18,162 nt of DNA from a bacterium (GCA_028711675.1 JAQTRT010000024.1:1-18162), one strand, 5' to 3'; counted from the stretch's first letter, positions 6,133 to 14,129 are shown. The notes: generated by a model not told the origin, from the letters alone. Numbers and translations: made by a program.

Positions 6133-7623
6133 TTATTTCACGATGCGGAAACCGATATTGTTGGCTGAAGAAGCAGGATCATAGCCGTTGAAGCGCCGGG
6201 AAGAACGGAAATCATCCCTGTTCGTGCAGGACCAGGCTCCGCCGCGGAACACTTTCAAGCCGCTTGTATTGTCTGCGCATTCCGGATTATTCGTTGCGCT
6301 CACGGAATAGTAATTCGTCAGAAAATAATCCCTGCACCACTCATGCACATTCCCCGCCATGTCATAAACTCCGAACATGTTGGTACCGGAACTGTATTGG
6401 CCCACAGGCGCTGAATAAACATAATGATCATAGGCCCCGTTCTCGCCCCAGTTGCAATTCGTATTGGTCCAGGTATTTCCCCAGGGATAGGTCATGTGAC
6501 CGGCATTTCCCGCGGCCGTGTATTCCCATTGCGCTTCCGTGGGCAGCAGGAAGGTACTGCCCGCCTTTGCCGTCAGCCAGCTGCAATAAGCATTCGCGAA
6601 GTTCCAGTTCACATACACCACCGGATACTGGGCCCGGGATATAACATTGGAATAATCGCCGTCGCTCCTTTTTATTATCCCGCAATGAACGGTATCTGCC
6701 ATGTCCGGAATATAATAAGAATCCTGGGACCCCGCATTCAGAAAGTACGTATACTGCTGGACGGTTATTTCAAACCGGGACAGGGAAAAGGCATTCAGGT
6801 TCACCGGGTGGACAGGTTTTTCGTATAAATTGGACGAGACCTCCCAATCCGGCCTTCCCATGGAAAAACTGGTCACAGCAGGGATCGGCATCATTTCAGG
6901 CAGCATATAGGGCCTTAAATAATCAATATAACCGCCGTCAGAATCGCTGTACCGGCTGTACCCGAAAACTGCGGAATGGGACTTGACCCTGTAATAATAT
7001 ATCATTCCCCTGGAAACAGGATCATTATAAGATAACGAGGTTGTATTCCCGATATCATAGTAACTGCCTGACTGGCTGGCAGACCGGTAAACATAATAAC
7101 TTTCCGCGCCGGCCACATTGTTCCATGTGACCTGTATGGTATTACTGAAAGCGCCGTCTGAAGCGGATACGCCGGAAGGTATGGCCATGCCCAGATACCC
7201 TGTGTTATAACTGCTCATTTTGCTTTTCCCGAACACGGAAGAACCGGCCATGACCTTATAATAATAAGTAATATTTTTCAAAGGGGTCTTATCCTGGTAG
7301 CTCAGGGATGCCGTATCAGCCAGGATGGTATAATTTCCGTCCGGCGCTGTGGAACGGCAAATGTAATACGTTTCCGCGTTCCTGAACTGGTCCCATGTGA
7401 TTGTAATGATATTTGTTGATGTTCCGTCCGAGGCGGATATCCCGCCCGGAGCTCCTTCCGTAAAAATGCGCTTTTCCACCTTTTTCTGGATACCGGATTT
7501 ACCGTATTCCGTTTCAGCTTTATTCCCGTAGAAAATATCGGCCCTCAGGAGAGTGCCCCTGTGTAAAGACAAGAGACATATTAAAGTTACCGCCGCTGCA
7601 CCATAAAAAATTTTTGCTTTCAT
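6133..7623 (-). CDS. Secreted protein with two FN3 domains and a SUMF1/FGE-type domain
   Basis: 496 residues with AAGGAG 4 nt before the ATG. Residues 1-28 look like a signal peptide. Two fibronectin type III repeats follow (about 57-143 and 147-232). They are clear paralogues: each starts (I/V)SASDG, has a conserved Trp (TW), an ETYYICRS or ESYYVYRS strand, and YYYKV or YYYRV. Residues about 250-496 form the formylglycine-generating-enzyme fold: LPTEAQWEY at 360-368, YPWGN at 379-383, DMAGNVHEW at 421-429, FRGGAWSC at 459-466 and GFRIV at the end. In catalytic FGEs two cysteines five residues apart bind copper; here Cys466 is present but the second position is Asp471. It is therefore probably not an FGE enzyme but a structural or binding member of the family. 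It starts 9 nt after the beta-barrel gene, hence one operon. Confidence 0.9.
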   Translation of the reverse strand: MKAKIFYGAAAVTLICLLSLHRGTLLRADIFYGNKAETEYGKSGIQKKVEKRIFTEGAPGGISASDGTSTNIITITWDQFRNAETYYICRSTAPDGNYTILADTASLSYQDKTPLKNITYYYKVMAGSSVFGKSKMSSYNTGYLGMAIPSGVSASDGAFSNTIQVTWNNVAGAESYYVYRSASQSGSYYDIGNTTSLSYNDPVSRGMIYYYRVKSHSAVFGYSRYSDSDGGYIDYLRPYMLPEMMPIPAVTSFSMGRPDWEVSSNLYEKPVHPVNLNAFSLSRFEITVQQYTYFLNAGSQDSYYIPDMADTVHCGIIKRSDGDYSNVISRAQYPVVYVNWNFANAYCSWLTAKAGSTFLLPTEAQWEYTAAGNAGHMTYPWGNTWTNTNCNWGENGAYDHYVYSAPVGQYSSGTNMFGVYDMAGNVHEWCRDYFLTNYYSVSATNNPECADNTSGLKVFRGGAWSCTNRDDFRSSRRFNGYDPASSANNIGFRIVK

Positions 7624-7632
7624 CCTTCTCCT

Positions 7633-8208
7633 TCAAAAGGTCAGGGTCAATCCGGCACCTATGGAAAAAGCCACGCCGGTCCCTTCCGGGCCCATAATAA
7701 CAGGCAGGCCGATCCCCACATAAATATTCTGCCACCTGAGCTTCAATAGAACGTCCGGTGATATCTCCCAGGTATTCCCTTTATAGCCATAATACTCTTC
7801 CGAAATATAGCTTCTTCCCACCCTCAGTCTGAGCAGGAAAAAGTTAACAGGATAGATAATGACGCCATAAGGCTCGACTATGGTCAGGGATGTGTTATCC
7901 CCGCTGTAGCTCCAGTACGTATAGCCGATACCCAGGCCTGTATAAACAAAGAAAGTCTTGACCAGCGCGTAAAAGCTCACCATATTGCCCAGGCCGAATT
8001 CAGCCATGAGCCGTACGGTATAATTATTCAATGACCGCGACGGGTCAGGATGCCTGGAATCATAATAGGGTTCCCTGGCCGGAGCCTTTTCAGCCGAAGC
8101 TTTTTCAGCCGGGGGCTGTGCGTTAGTTGAACCCTCCGCCTGCAGGGGACAATAAAGGCGGAGAATTAAAATACTTATAAACAGACCTGAAAGGATCAAT
8201 TTCTTCAT
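7633..8208 (-). CDS. Small outer-membrane beta-barrel protein
   Basis: 191 residues. The signal peptide ends at about residue 24 (CPLQA). A Pro/Ala/Glu/Lys linker with a repeated AEKA unit (about 30-45) follows. The rest alternates hydrophobic and polar residues in short strands rich in Tyr, Gly and Leu, and ends in GAGLTLTF with a terminal Phe, the usual signal for outer-membrane barrel assembly. Length would fit an eight-stranded barrel. I do not recognise the family. The gene shows no clear Shine-Dalgarno; the promoter at 8234-8261 would give a leader of only about 19 nt. It is the first gene of an operon with the FN3/SUMF1 protein, so the two may form a surface-exposed or periplasm-facing pair (inference). 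Confidence 0.83.
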   Translation of the reverse strand: MKKLILSGLFISILILRLYCPLQAEGSTNAQPPAEKASAEKAPAREPYYDSRHPDPSRSLNNYTVRLMAEFGLGNMVSFYALVKTFFVYTGLGIGYTYWSYSGDNTSLTIVEPYGVIIYPVNFFLLRLRVGRSYISEEYYGYKGNTWEISPDVLLKLRWQNIYVGIGLPVIMGPEGTGVAFSIGAGLTLTF

Positions 8209-8233
8209 AAAAATGTCACACTTTAATAACCCA

Positions 8234-8261
8234 ATAATATATTAAATAAAATCCTTGTCAA
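8234..8261 (-). promoter_or_regulatory. Sigma70-type promoter of the barrel-FN3/SUMF1 operon
   Basis: On the minus strand TTGACA (8261-8256), a 16-nt T-rich spacer and TATTAT (8239-8234). The start of transcription would be near 8227, only about 19 nt before the ATG at 8208. Confidence 0.7.
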
Positions 8262-8372
8262 TATTTTATTTGATAAGGCGCCGGGGCGAAACATCCAGCA
8301 CTTCGTAAATTAAGCAAAAGAACACAGGAAAAAACGGAAAGCAAGATTTTATATAGTTTCGAGTAAAAGCTG

Positions 8373-8400
8373 TTGACAATGATTTTAATTTCGGTATTAT
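8373..8400 (+). promoter_or_regulatory. Sigma70-type promoter of the DUF3795-ABC operon
   Basis: TTGACA (8373-8378), 16-nt spacer, TATTAT (8395-8400). The spacer shares TTTTAATT-Y-CGG in the same register with the promoter at 1660-1687. The transcript would start near 8407 with a leader of about 100 nt. Confidence 0.7.
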
Positions 8401-8437
8401 GGATTTCAGAACACGGGGAAACGAAAAAAGGTTTACA

Positions 8438-8464
8438 GGAGAAAGGGACATCAGTACCTTCTCC
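8438..8464 (+). other. Leader hairpin of the DUF3795-ABC operon
   Basis: GGAGAAAGG (8438-8446) pairs with CCTTCTCC (8457-8464): 8 bp with one bulged A and a 10-nt loop. It lies in the leader, about 40 nt before the start codon. The left arm includes a Shine-Dalgarno-like GGAG that has no start codon behind it. No T-run follows, so it is not a terminator. Confidence 0.4.
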
Positions 8465-8505
8465 CTTGCGTACAAATAGATCTTTATTTATTAAGGGACG
8501 AAACA

Positions 8506-8895
8506 ATGAATAAAATAACAATTAATTCAATCGCACCCTGCGGAATGGACTGTGCGGTTTGTGCCGCTTATTTAAGGGAAAAGAGGAAATGCCCGGGCTG
8601 CCGGGGAGGCAGGGACAACAAGCCTAACAGCTGTGTCCGCTGCGTCATTATAAACTGTAAAATATTAAAGGACCGGAAGATGAAATACTGCTCGGATAAA
8701 TGCAAAAAATTCCCGTGTGAAAGGCTGGAGAGCCTGGACCACAGATACAGGACGAAATACGATTTCAGCATGCTGGACAACCTGGCTTTTATCGAAAAGA
8801 ACGGTATCAAAGCCTTTACCGCAAGCCAGGAAAAGAAGTATATCGGGAAAAATAAAGTTTTCTGCATCCACAGCAGGAAATATATGGTACTGTAA
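8506..8895 (+). CDS. DUF3795 family Cys-rich protein, short form
   Basis: 129 residues; AAGGGA about 8 nt before the ATG. The DUF3795 Cys pattern is clear: Cys12, 16, 19 (PCGMDCAVCAAY), 29, 32 (CPGC), 43, 46, 51 (CVRCVIINC), 62, 66, 71 (KKFPC). Residues 96-112 (IEKNGIKAFTASQEKKY) match the equivalent stretch of the protein starting at 1740, but this one ends about 17 residues later. Function of the family is unknown; metal or Fe-S binding is inferred from the cysteines. No signal peptide. The next gene, the ABC ATPase, starts 20 nt downstream with no visible promoter or terminator between, so the DUF3795 gene appears to lead the export operon. Confidence 0.9.
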   Translation: MNKITINSIAPCGMDCAVCAAYLREKRKCPGCRGGRDNKPNSCVRCVIINCKILKDRKMKYCSDKCKKFPCERLESLDHRYRTKYDFSMLDNLAFIEKNGIKAFTASQEKKYIGKNKVFCIHSRKYMVL

Positions 8896-8915
8896 TACAA
8901 AAAGGAGAAAAAACA

Positions 8916-9608
8916 ATGGCCACTGTTGTATGCCGGAACATTGTTAAAAATTACAGGATAGGCGCGGATATAGTCCGGGCATTAAAGGACGTGAACGTCA
9001 GTTTTGAGCAGGGCGAATTCTCCGCTATTGTCGGCCCTTCCGGCAGCGGGAAGTCCACGCTGCTGAACATTATCGGGTGCCTGGACAAGCCGGACCAGGG
9101 CGAAGTGAAGATCAATAATATCATTATTAAGGACCAGACAAAAAAAGCCCTGGCGGATATAAGGCGCGATCATATCGGTTTTGTCTTCCAGACGTTCAAC
9201 CTCATCCCTGTCCTGACTGCTTTTGAAAACGTGAACTTTGTCCTTTCCCTGAAGAACAGCGGCTCAGCTGCGGAGAACCGGGGAATAACCATGAAGATGC
9301 TGGAAGAGGTGGGTTTGAAAGGGCTGGAACACCGTAAGCCCCTGGAGCTTTCCGGCGGCCAGCAGCAGCGGGTGGCCATCGCCCGGGCCCTGGTCAAGGA
9401 GCCCGCTCTTGTGCTGGCGGATGAACCCACAGCCAACCTGGATTCCAGGACCGGGGAAAGCATCATGGAACTCATGATGAAGCTCAACCTCAATAAACGC
9501 ACTACTTTTATCTTTTCCACGCATGACAAGATGGTCATGGAGTATGCCCGGAGGACCATTGACCTTCATGACGGCATGATCACGAATGACCAGAGGAAGA
9601 AGCCATGA
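8916..9608 (+). CDS. ABC transporter ATPase, MacB/LolD type
   Basis: 230 residues, AAGGAG 8 nt upstream. Walker A GPSGSGKST (40-48), Q-loop Gln92 in VFQTFNLIP, signature LSGGQQQR (145-152), Walker B LVLADE (165-170) followed by PTANLDSRTGE, and H-loop His203 (STHD). All ATPase motifs are intact. The sequence after the Q-loop (NLIPVLTAFENV) is typical of the MacB/LolD subfamily, which drives FtsX-type permeases by mechanotransmission rather than by forming a channel. The stop overlaps the ATG of the first permease (ATGA), so the two are translationally coupled. It is the cytoplasmic motor of the export system encoded downstream. Confidence 0.97.
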   Translation: MATVVCRNIVKNYRIGADIVRALKDVNVSFEQGEFSAIVGPSGSGKSTLLNIIGCLDKPDQGEVKINNIIIKDQTKKALADIRRDHIGFVFQTFNLIPVLTAFENVNFVLSLKNSGSAAENRGITMKMLEEVGLKGLEHRKPLELSGGQQQRVAIARALVKEPALVLADEPTANLDSRTGESIMELMMKLNLNKRTTFIFSTHDKMVMEYARRTIDLHDGMITNDQRKKP

Positions 9609-10852
9609 AGAACCTCATTAACCTGGCTGTCAAGAACCTTACCCGTCATACCAAACGGACACTGATCACCGGCATTGCCATGGCTTTTGGCATTGCCATG
9701 CTGATCTGGATGGACGGCATGCTCCGCTGGGCGGACAATGAATCCAAGCGCAATCTGCAGCGGTATGAGTTCGGCAATTTTATCATCTCCACAAAGGAAT
9801 TTAAAACGGACAGAAAGAACTATCCGCTTAATTTTATGATGGATAAAGAGACCATCCGGAAAGTTATCGAAATCGCGGAAGGACTGGGCTGTTCAGCCAG
9901 CCCGCGCACAGGATTCATCAGCCTGCTCAGTTTTAACCGGGGGTTCGGACTGCCTTATGTTCTCATGGCCATGGATCCGGAGAAGGACAGCCGGGTCTTT
10001 TCACTTAAAGAGAATATCCTTACCGGAAAATATCCAGACCCTGAAGATACAGGTGTATTGATCAGTTCAGTATGCAGCAGGGAATTAAACGCAGGAATAG
10101 GCGATTTCATAACAATTGAAACACGGACACGCTATAATACTTATCAGTCCATTGATATTAAAGTGACAGGTATCTTCAACGCGCCTGACCCGGTCGTGAA
10201 CCGGAACCAGGTCTTTATCACCAGGGCTCTGGCTGATTCCCAGCTGCAGACCGAAGGGACCGCTTCTGAGATCGTTGTCCGCTCCCCTTCCGGAGAGAAT
10301 GAGCCTTTTCTAAGCCGCATGAGGCAGGGCCTTGCTTCTGCCGGCCTGGAGAAGGACCTGGTGATCGAGACCTGGCAGGACCTGGGTTCTGATTTCCTGG
10401 CCATCAGCCAGACCAAGCGCGGAGGGTCCAGGATATTCATGCTGCTGATTTTTATCATCGTTGCCGTGGGTATTATCAACACCATGCTTATGGCTGTTTT
10501 CGAAAGGGTCCGGGAGATAGGCATGCTCAGAGCCCTGGGCATGAGCGACAGGGAAGTTATCTGGAGCTTTATCCTGGAAGCTGCGGGTATCGGGTTTATC
10601 GGTTCTTTTGCAGGTGTCCTGCTCGGGATCGGCCTGGATGCTTATTCCGTGTACGTGGGGCTTGATTTCTCCTCCCTGTTCGAGGACATGGATATCGGCT
10701 ACAGGACCGGATCCGTATTTTACAATGAGTGGAATCCGGATATGATGCTGCTGGGATTTATCTTCGGGATCCTGTGCACGGTGCTGGTCAGCATCCTGCC
10801 TGCCCGGAAAGCGGTAAAAATGGAGATCACGGACTCTATCCGTTATATATAA
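9605..10852 (+). CDS. FtsX-type ABC permease, first subunit
   Basis: 415 residues. The topology is that of MacB/LolCE permeases: one TM near the N-terminus (about 19-37), a large periplasmic domain (about 40-270, MacB_PCD-like), then three TMs (about 276-298, 320-345, 380-400). The coupling segment FERVREIGMLRALGMS follows TM2 at residues 299-314, the hallmark of the FtsX family. The C-terminus, PARKAVKMEITDSIRYI, is the usual cytoplasmic tail. The ATG overlaps the ATPase stop. With the next gene it forms a heterodimer (inference), as LolC and LolE do. The periplasmic domain is where a cargo or a periplasmic partner would bind. Confidence 0.95.
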   Translation: MKNLINLAVKNLTRHTKRTLITGIAMAFGIAMLIWMDGMLRWADNESKRNLQRYEFGNFIISTKEFKTDRKNYPLNFMMDKETIRKVIEIAEGLGCSASPRTGFISLLSFNRGFGLPYVLMAMDPEKDSRVFSLKENILTGKYPDPEDTGVLISSVCSRELNAGIGDFITIETRTRYNTYQSIDIKVTGIFNAPDPVVNRNQVFITRALADSQLQTEGTASEIVVRSPSGENEPFLSRMRQGLASAGLEKDLVIETWQDLGSDFLAISQTKRGGSRIFMLLIFIIVAVGIINTMLMAVFERVREIGMLRALGMSDREVIWSFILEAAGIGFIGSFAGVLLGIGLDAYSVYVGLDFSSLFEDMDIGYRTGSVFYNEWNPDMMLLGFIFGILCTVLVSILPARKAVKMEITDSIRYI

Positions 10853-10861
10853 GGTGATCAT

Positions 10862-12136
10862 ATGACGCAGAATTATATAATAAAAATGGCTTTCCGGAAT
10901 ATCAGCCGGAACAGAAGACGGACACTCCTTTCTATCGTGGCCATAGGCATGGCCGTATTCTTCACCTGTTTTATGAAATCCTATATCACGGGACTCTGGT
11001 CCAATGTAAAGGGAAATACCTTTATTTTTGAAACAGGCCATATCAAGGTCCTGAACCGGGATTATCTGAAAGAAGAAAAGCTGATGCCTCTGGACCTGAA
11101 CATAGACGGGTACGGGAAGGATTATACGGAAGTGATCGGGCTGATTAAAAATGTAAAAGGCGTAAAGCAGATCTTTCCCAGGACCAGGTTCGGCGCTATC
11201 ATCAACCGGGAGAACGGCATGAAGAATGTCATGGGCTTTGCCTTTGCCCCGGCCCTGGAAAAGCCGGTCAATTCCCTGGAAGCAAAGATCGTTGAAGGCC
11301 GCATGTTCCGGGAGTATAGCCCGGGACAGCATGAGATGGTCATGGGCCGGGCCATGGCAGCGGAGCTTGGAGTCAAGACGGGCGATAAGATAACCCTGAT
11401 GACTAAAACCGCGGAAGAAGGACTGGGCCACATGACATTCCGGATCACCGGGCTCTCCTCCTATGGAGTGGCTGTTATTGACAAGAGCTTCTTTTTTATC
11501 TCTCTATCCACTGCTGCGCGGTTCCTTAAAATGGAAAATTCTGTTATGGAGCTTGTGATCTTCCTGGATGATGATACAAAAAGCAGGGCCGTTACCGCGG
11601 AGATTAACCGGATATTGAATTCCAGGCCGGGAAATCCTTATCAGGCCTATTCCTGGGAGGAACAGGGGAACGGCCAGTATTATGAAATGTTCGTAAAAAT
11701 GAGCGGTATCTATAATGTTATCTTTGTCATATTCCTGGTACTGGCCTCTCTGGTGATCGTGAATACCGTAATGATGGTGATCTACGAAAGGATGAAAGAG
11801 ATCGGCACGATCGCAGCCATGGGCATGCGCGGGTCCGCCATTGTCCGGCTCTTCTTCTTTGAAGCGGTCATTGTCAGTATCATCAGCAGTTTCAGCGGCA
11901 CTGTTCTCGGCGGTATTGTCAGTTATATTGCTTCCCGGCTGGGGATCAACGTGGGTAAATTAACAGGCGGCGGTATGAGCATCCGGTTCTCCGAGATCAT
12001 CTATCCTTATATCGGCTGGGACCTGCTTCTCTTCTCATTTGTATTCGGAGTGGTGGTAGCTTCCGTCTGTTCCTATATCCCGGCATTACGGGCAGCGCGT
12101 ATCGAGCCTGTGGAAGCCCTGAAAGGAGTTTATTAA
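10862..12136 (+). CDS. FtsX-type ABC permease, second subunit
   Basis: 424 residues, AAGGTG at 10851-10856 overlapping the stop of the first permease. TM1 about 21-43 follows a basic stretch (RNISRNRRRT). Then comes a periplasmic domain to about 280, TM2 about 283-306, the coupling segment YERMKEIGTIAAMGM (308-322), TM3 about 330-356, and TM4 about 388-408. It ends PALRAARIEPVEALKGVY, the classic FtsX-family tail. It is clearly homologous in layout to the first permease but divergent in sequence, so the pair is probably a heterodimer. The next gene, the LolA-like protein, starts 1 nt after its stop, so they are tightly linked. Confidence 0.95.
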   Translation: MTQNYIIKMAFRNISRNRRRTLLSIVAIGMAVFFTCFMKSYITGLWSNVKGNTFIFETGHIKVLNRDYLKEEKLMPLDLNIDGYGKDYTEVIGLIKNVKGVKQIFPRTRFGAIINRENGMKNVMGFAFAPALEKPVNSLEAKIVEGRMFREYSPGQHEMVMGRAMAAELGVKTGDKITLMTKTAEEGLGHMTFRITGLSSYGVAVIDKSFFFISLSTAARFLKMENSVMELVIFLDDDTKSRAVTAEINRILNSRPGNPYQAYSWEEQGNGQYYEMFVKMSGIYNVIFVIFLVLASLVIVNTVMMVIYERMKEIGTIAAMGMRGSAIVRLFFFEAVIVSIISSFSGTVLGGIVSYIASRLGINVGKLTGGGMSIRFSEIIYPYIGWDLLLFSFVFGVVVASVCSYIPALRAARIEPVEALKGVY

Positions 12137-12137
12137 C

Positions 12138-12878
12138 ATGAGGATTTTATCGGCTGTTCTGTTGATATCAGCATGTACCGGTCCGGTACTGGCCCTGACC
12201 CCTGAAGAGATCCTGAAAAAAGTGGATGACAACCAGGTATTCCAGACCATCCAGTACAGCGGGACCATGGTCATTCAGAAAGGGAACAGGCGCAAACCTC
12301 TGGAAAAGACATTCTTTGCCGCGGCCAGGGGAAAAGACACGTTCTATATGGAGTTCACCAATCCGGGCGACCGCGGTACAAAATACCTGAAACTGAACAA
12401 CGAGCTCTGGATCAAAGGGACATACGCGGAAAGGGCGGATAAGATCTCCGGACACACGCTCAGGGAAAGCATGATGGGATCAGATTATTCCTATGAGGAT
12501 GCCATGGAGAACGAAAAACTGACAGACCAGTATGATGTTATCCTGCTGGGTACGGAAAAATGGGAAGGAAAAAGGGATTGCTATAAACTGGAGCTGACCG
12601 CCAAAGTAAAAGAGGTCTCTTATTACAGGCAGGTCATCTGGGTGGACCAGGAACGGTTCCTGGGATTAAAGGTCCAGCTCTTTGCCCTTTCCAAAAAACT
12701 GTTAAAGGAGATGACTGTTCTTGATATCAAAGAAATCAAAGGCCGGATGTTCCCTGTGGAGATAAAGATGGAGAATAAACAGCACAGGAATTCGTACACA
12801 CTGTTCAGGACGAAGGATGTCCAACTCGATGAACCTTTAAGCGACAGTTTCTTTTCCAAGCAGCAGCTGGAAAAATAA
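12138..12878 (+). CDS. LolA-like outer-membrane lipoprotein-sorting family protein
   Basis: 246 residues, AAAGGAG about 9 nt before the ATG. The N-terminus has a short hydrophobic signal. Two processing routes are possible: cleavage after VLA (residue 19), or lipobox I-S-A-C with acylation at Cys13. The mature protein starts LTPEEILKKVDDN, the typical helix of this LolA-like family (PF17131 type). It goes on with a half-barrel of strands containing FTNPGDRGTKYL, a SDYSYEDAMEN stretch (about 115-125), and YYRQVIWVDQERFLGLKVQL. LolA-fold proteins carry acyl chains in a hydrophobic cup in the periplasm. Here it probably accepts cargo from the FtsX permeases and hands it to the beta-barrel encoded next (inference). 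The PF17131-type family is distinct from classical LolA, and its true cargo is not known to me. Confidence 0.92.
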   Translation: MRILSAVLLISACTGPVLALTPEEILKKVDDNQVFQTIQYSGTMVIQKGNRRKPLEKTFFAAARGKDTFYMEFTNPGDRGTKYLKLNNELWIKGTYAERADKISGHTLRESMMGSDYSYEDAMENEKLTDQYDVILLGTEKWEGKRDCYKLELTAKVKEVSYYRQVIWVDQERFLGLKVQLFALSKKLLKEMTVLDIKEIKGRMFPVEIKMENKQHRNSYTLFRTKDVQLDEPLSDSFFSKQQLEK

Positions 12879-12893
12879 AATAATATAACCATT

Positions 12894-14015
12894 ATGAAGA
12901 AATATTTTTTATTGATCCTGTTTATGGCTGAAAGTTTGTGCGCGGAAATGAACTGGGACGGCCGGTTCTATGAACAGGCCATGCTGTTCTTCAAAGGCCG
13001 GCCCGATGATCTTTTTTCCCGATATTACGGTCTTACCATACTTGACCTTAAAGTGGACGCGCGTCCCGCGGATATCGTGCGGGTGCGGAGCGAGCTGGAA
13101 TACGGCCTGCTCCATCCGGAAAAAAAGGGTGTCTGGTCATCCCTGGAAACAGGCCGCCTCAATGTGAATACTTTAAATGCGGTCCTTACCCCTGGTGATT
13201 TTAAATTCACGCTGGGCCGGTTCCTTCCCCAATGGGGTGTGGGAAAGATATTCAGGCCTCTGGATATTTTCACCCCGCAGACCTTTTTCCTCAACAGCCT
13301 GAGCTATCAGGGCGCAGACGGATTTTCTGCGAAATATTATGTCTCCGGCCTTTCCTCGTTTGAATGCATCCTGATCCCTTCCATGGATATCCGGCATCTG
13401 GTCCCGGATCCTGAAATTTCGGCCAATTCAAATAATACGGCTGCTTACAAGGATTCCGTGATAGCGGGGAACACGGAGATCCATCTGGGAACCTTTGACA
13501 ATTATATCATTGCCCTGTATGATCCCAAGACCGACAATAAGGTGATCGGCCTGGCTTTCAAGGGAGACGCAGTCCTGGGTATCTGGGGCGAACTCCTTTA
13601 TTCGTTCAGAAAAAAAGCCGGCCGTGACATGATCCGGGCAAGCCTGGGTGCGGATTATTCCTTTGCCCGGTATTATTTTATTACAGCAGAATATTTTTAT
13701 GATGAGAGCGGTGCATCGGATCACAGGGATTATGAAAGCCTCAGCCGGTCCATGCCGCGCATGACACTGGGAGAACAGTACCTTATGCTCGATCTCAGCG
13801 TCCTCACCTATACCGAACAGAGCTTCGGCCTGACCGGTTTGGTGAACCTTCTGGACCGCAGTTTTGTCCTGTTCCCTTATTTCAAATACGAAATCCTGAA
13901 TAATTGTCTTCTGGGCCTGAGTCTTTATCATTTCAACGGCCGTTCAGGCCGGGAATTCAGCCCTCATTTATTCGGAAATTATATATTCAACACCTACCTG
14001 GTCGTCCGGTTTTAA
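12894..14015 (+). CDS. DUF1302-like outer-membrane beta-barrel protein
   Basis: 373 residues. Signal peptide to about residue 17 (SLCA). The rest is strand-rich, ending NTYLVVRF with a terminal Phe. The stretch LGRFLPQWGVGKIFRPLDIF (107-126) matches the G-R-x-x-x-W-G-x-G-x-x-x-x-P-x-D pattern of DUF1302-type outer-membrane proteins, which commonly accompany LolA-like proteins and MMPL or FtsX exporters. It would be the outer-membrane end of the export line. No clear Shine-Dalgarno precedes the ATG; the gene follows the LolA-like gene by 15 nt and may be translated by re-initiation. It is the last gene of the operon. Confidence 0.87.
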   Translation: MKKYFLLILFMAESLCAEMNWDGRFYEQAMLFFKGRPDDLFSRYYGLTILDLKVDARPADIVRVRSELEYGLLHPEKKGVWSSLETGRLNVNTLNAVLTPGDFKFTLGRFLPQWGVGKIFRPLDIFTPQTFFLNSLSYQGADGFSAKYYVSGLSSFECILIPSMDIRHLVPDPEISANSNNTAAYKDSVIAGNTEIHLGTFDNYIIALYDPKTDNKVIGLAFKGDAVLGIWGELLYSFRKKAGRDMIRASLGADYSFARYYFITAEYFYDESGASDHRDYESLSRSMPRMTLGEQYLMLDLSVLTYTEQSFGLTGLVNLLDRSFVLFPYFKYEILNNCLLGLSLYHFNGRSGREFSPHLFGNYIFNTYLVVRF

Positions 14016-14091
14016 CAGGAAGCGGGGATCAGGTACGGGATTGCAGCGCTTAAGTAAACCTTCCACGCGATAAAAGAACCGCGATTTTTTC

Positions 14092-14119
14092 TTGACTTTT
14101 AAAATCAAGTAACTATATT
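14092..14119 (+). promoter_or_regulatory. Promoter of the HgcB-like ferredoxin/arsR operon
   Basis: TTGACT (14092-14097), 16-nt spacer, TATATT (14114-14119). The -35 lies in an imperfect inverted repeat, CTTGAC-TTTT and AAAA-TCAAG (14091-14109). Transcription would begin near 14126. Confidence 0.6.
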
Positions 14120-14129
14120 CCATTTATAG

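Noticed and set aside
6133..7623. Catalytic formylglycine-generating enzyme
   Set aside because: The second active-site Cys is replaced by Asp471 and no sulfatase gene is present.
10310..11431. Long leftward open frame (over 370 codons) across the end of the first and the start of the second permease
   Set aside because: It is antisense to two clear FtsX permeases, is rich in His, Asp and Gln as antisense frames tend to be, and matches no family.
12175..12189. GTACCGGTCCGGTAC near-palindrome
   Set aside because: It lies inside the signal-peptide coding region of the LolA-like gene; although it resembles the spacer motif, it is explained by codons and I did not count it.
14066..14090. CGCG-N10-CGCG followed by six T as a terminator for the export operon
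   Set aside because: The stem is only 4 bp, and the two CGCGAT units are direct repeats as much as inverted ones; too weak to call.
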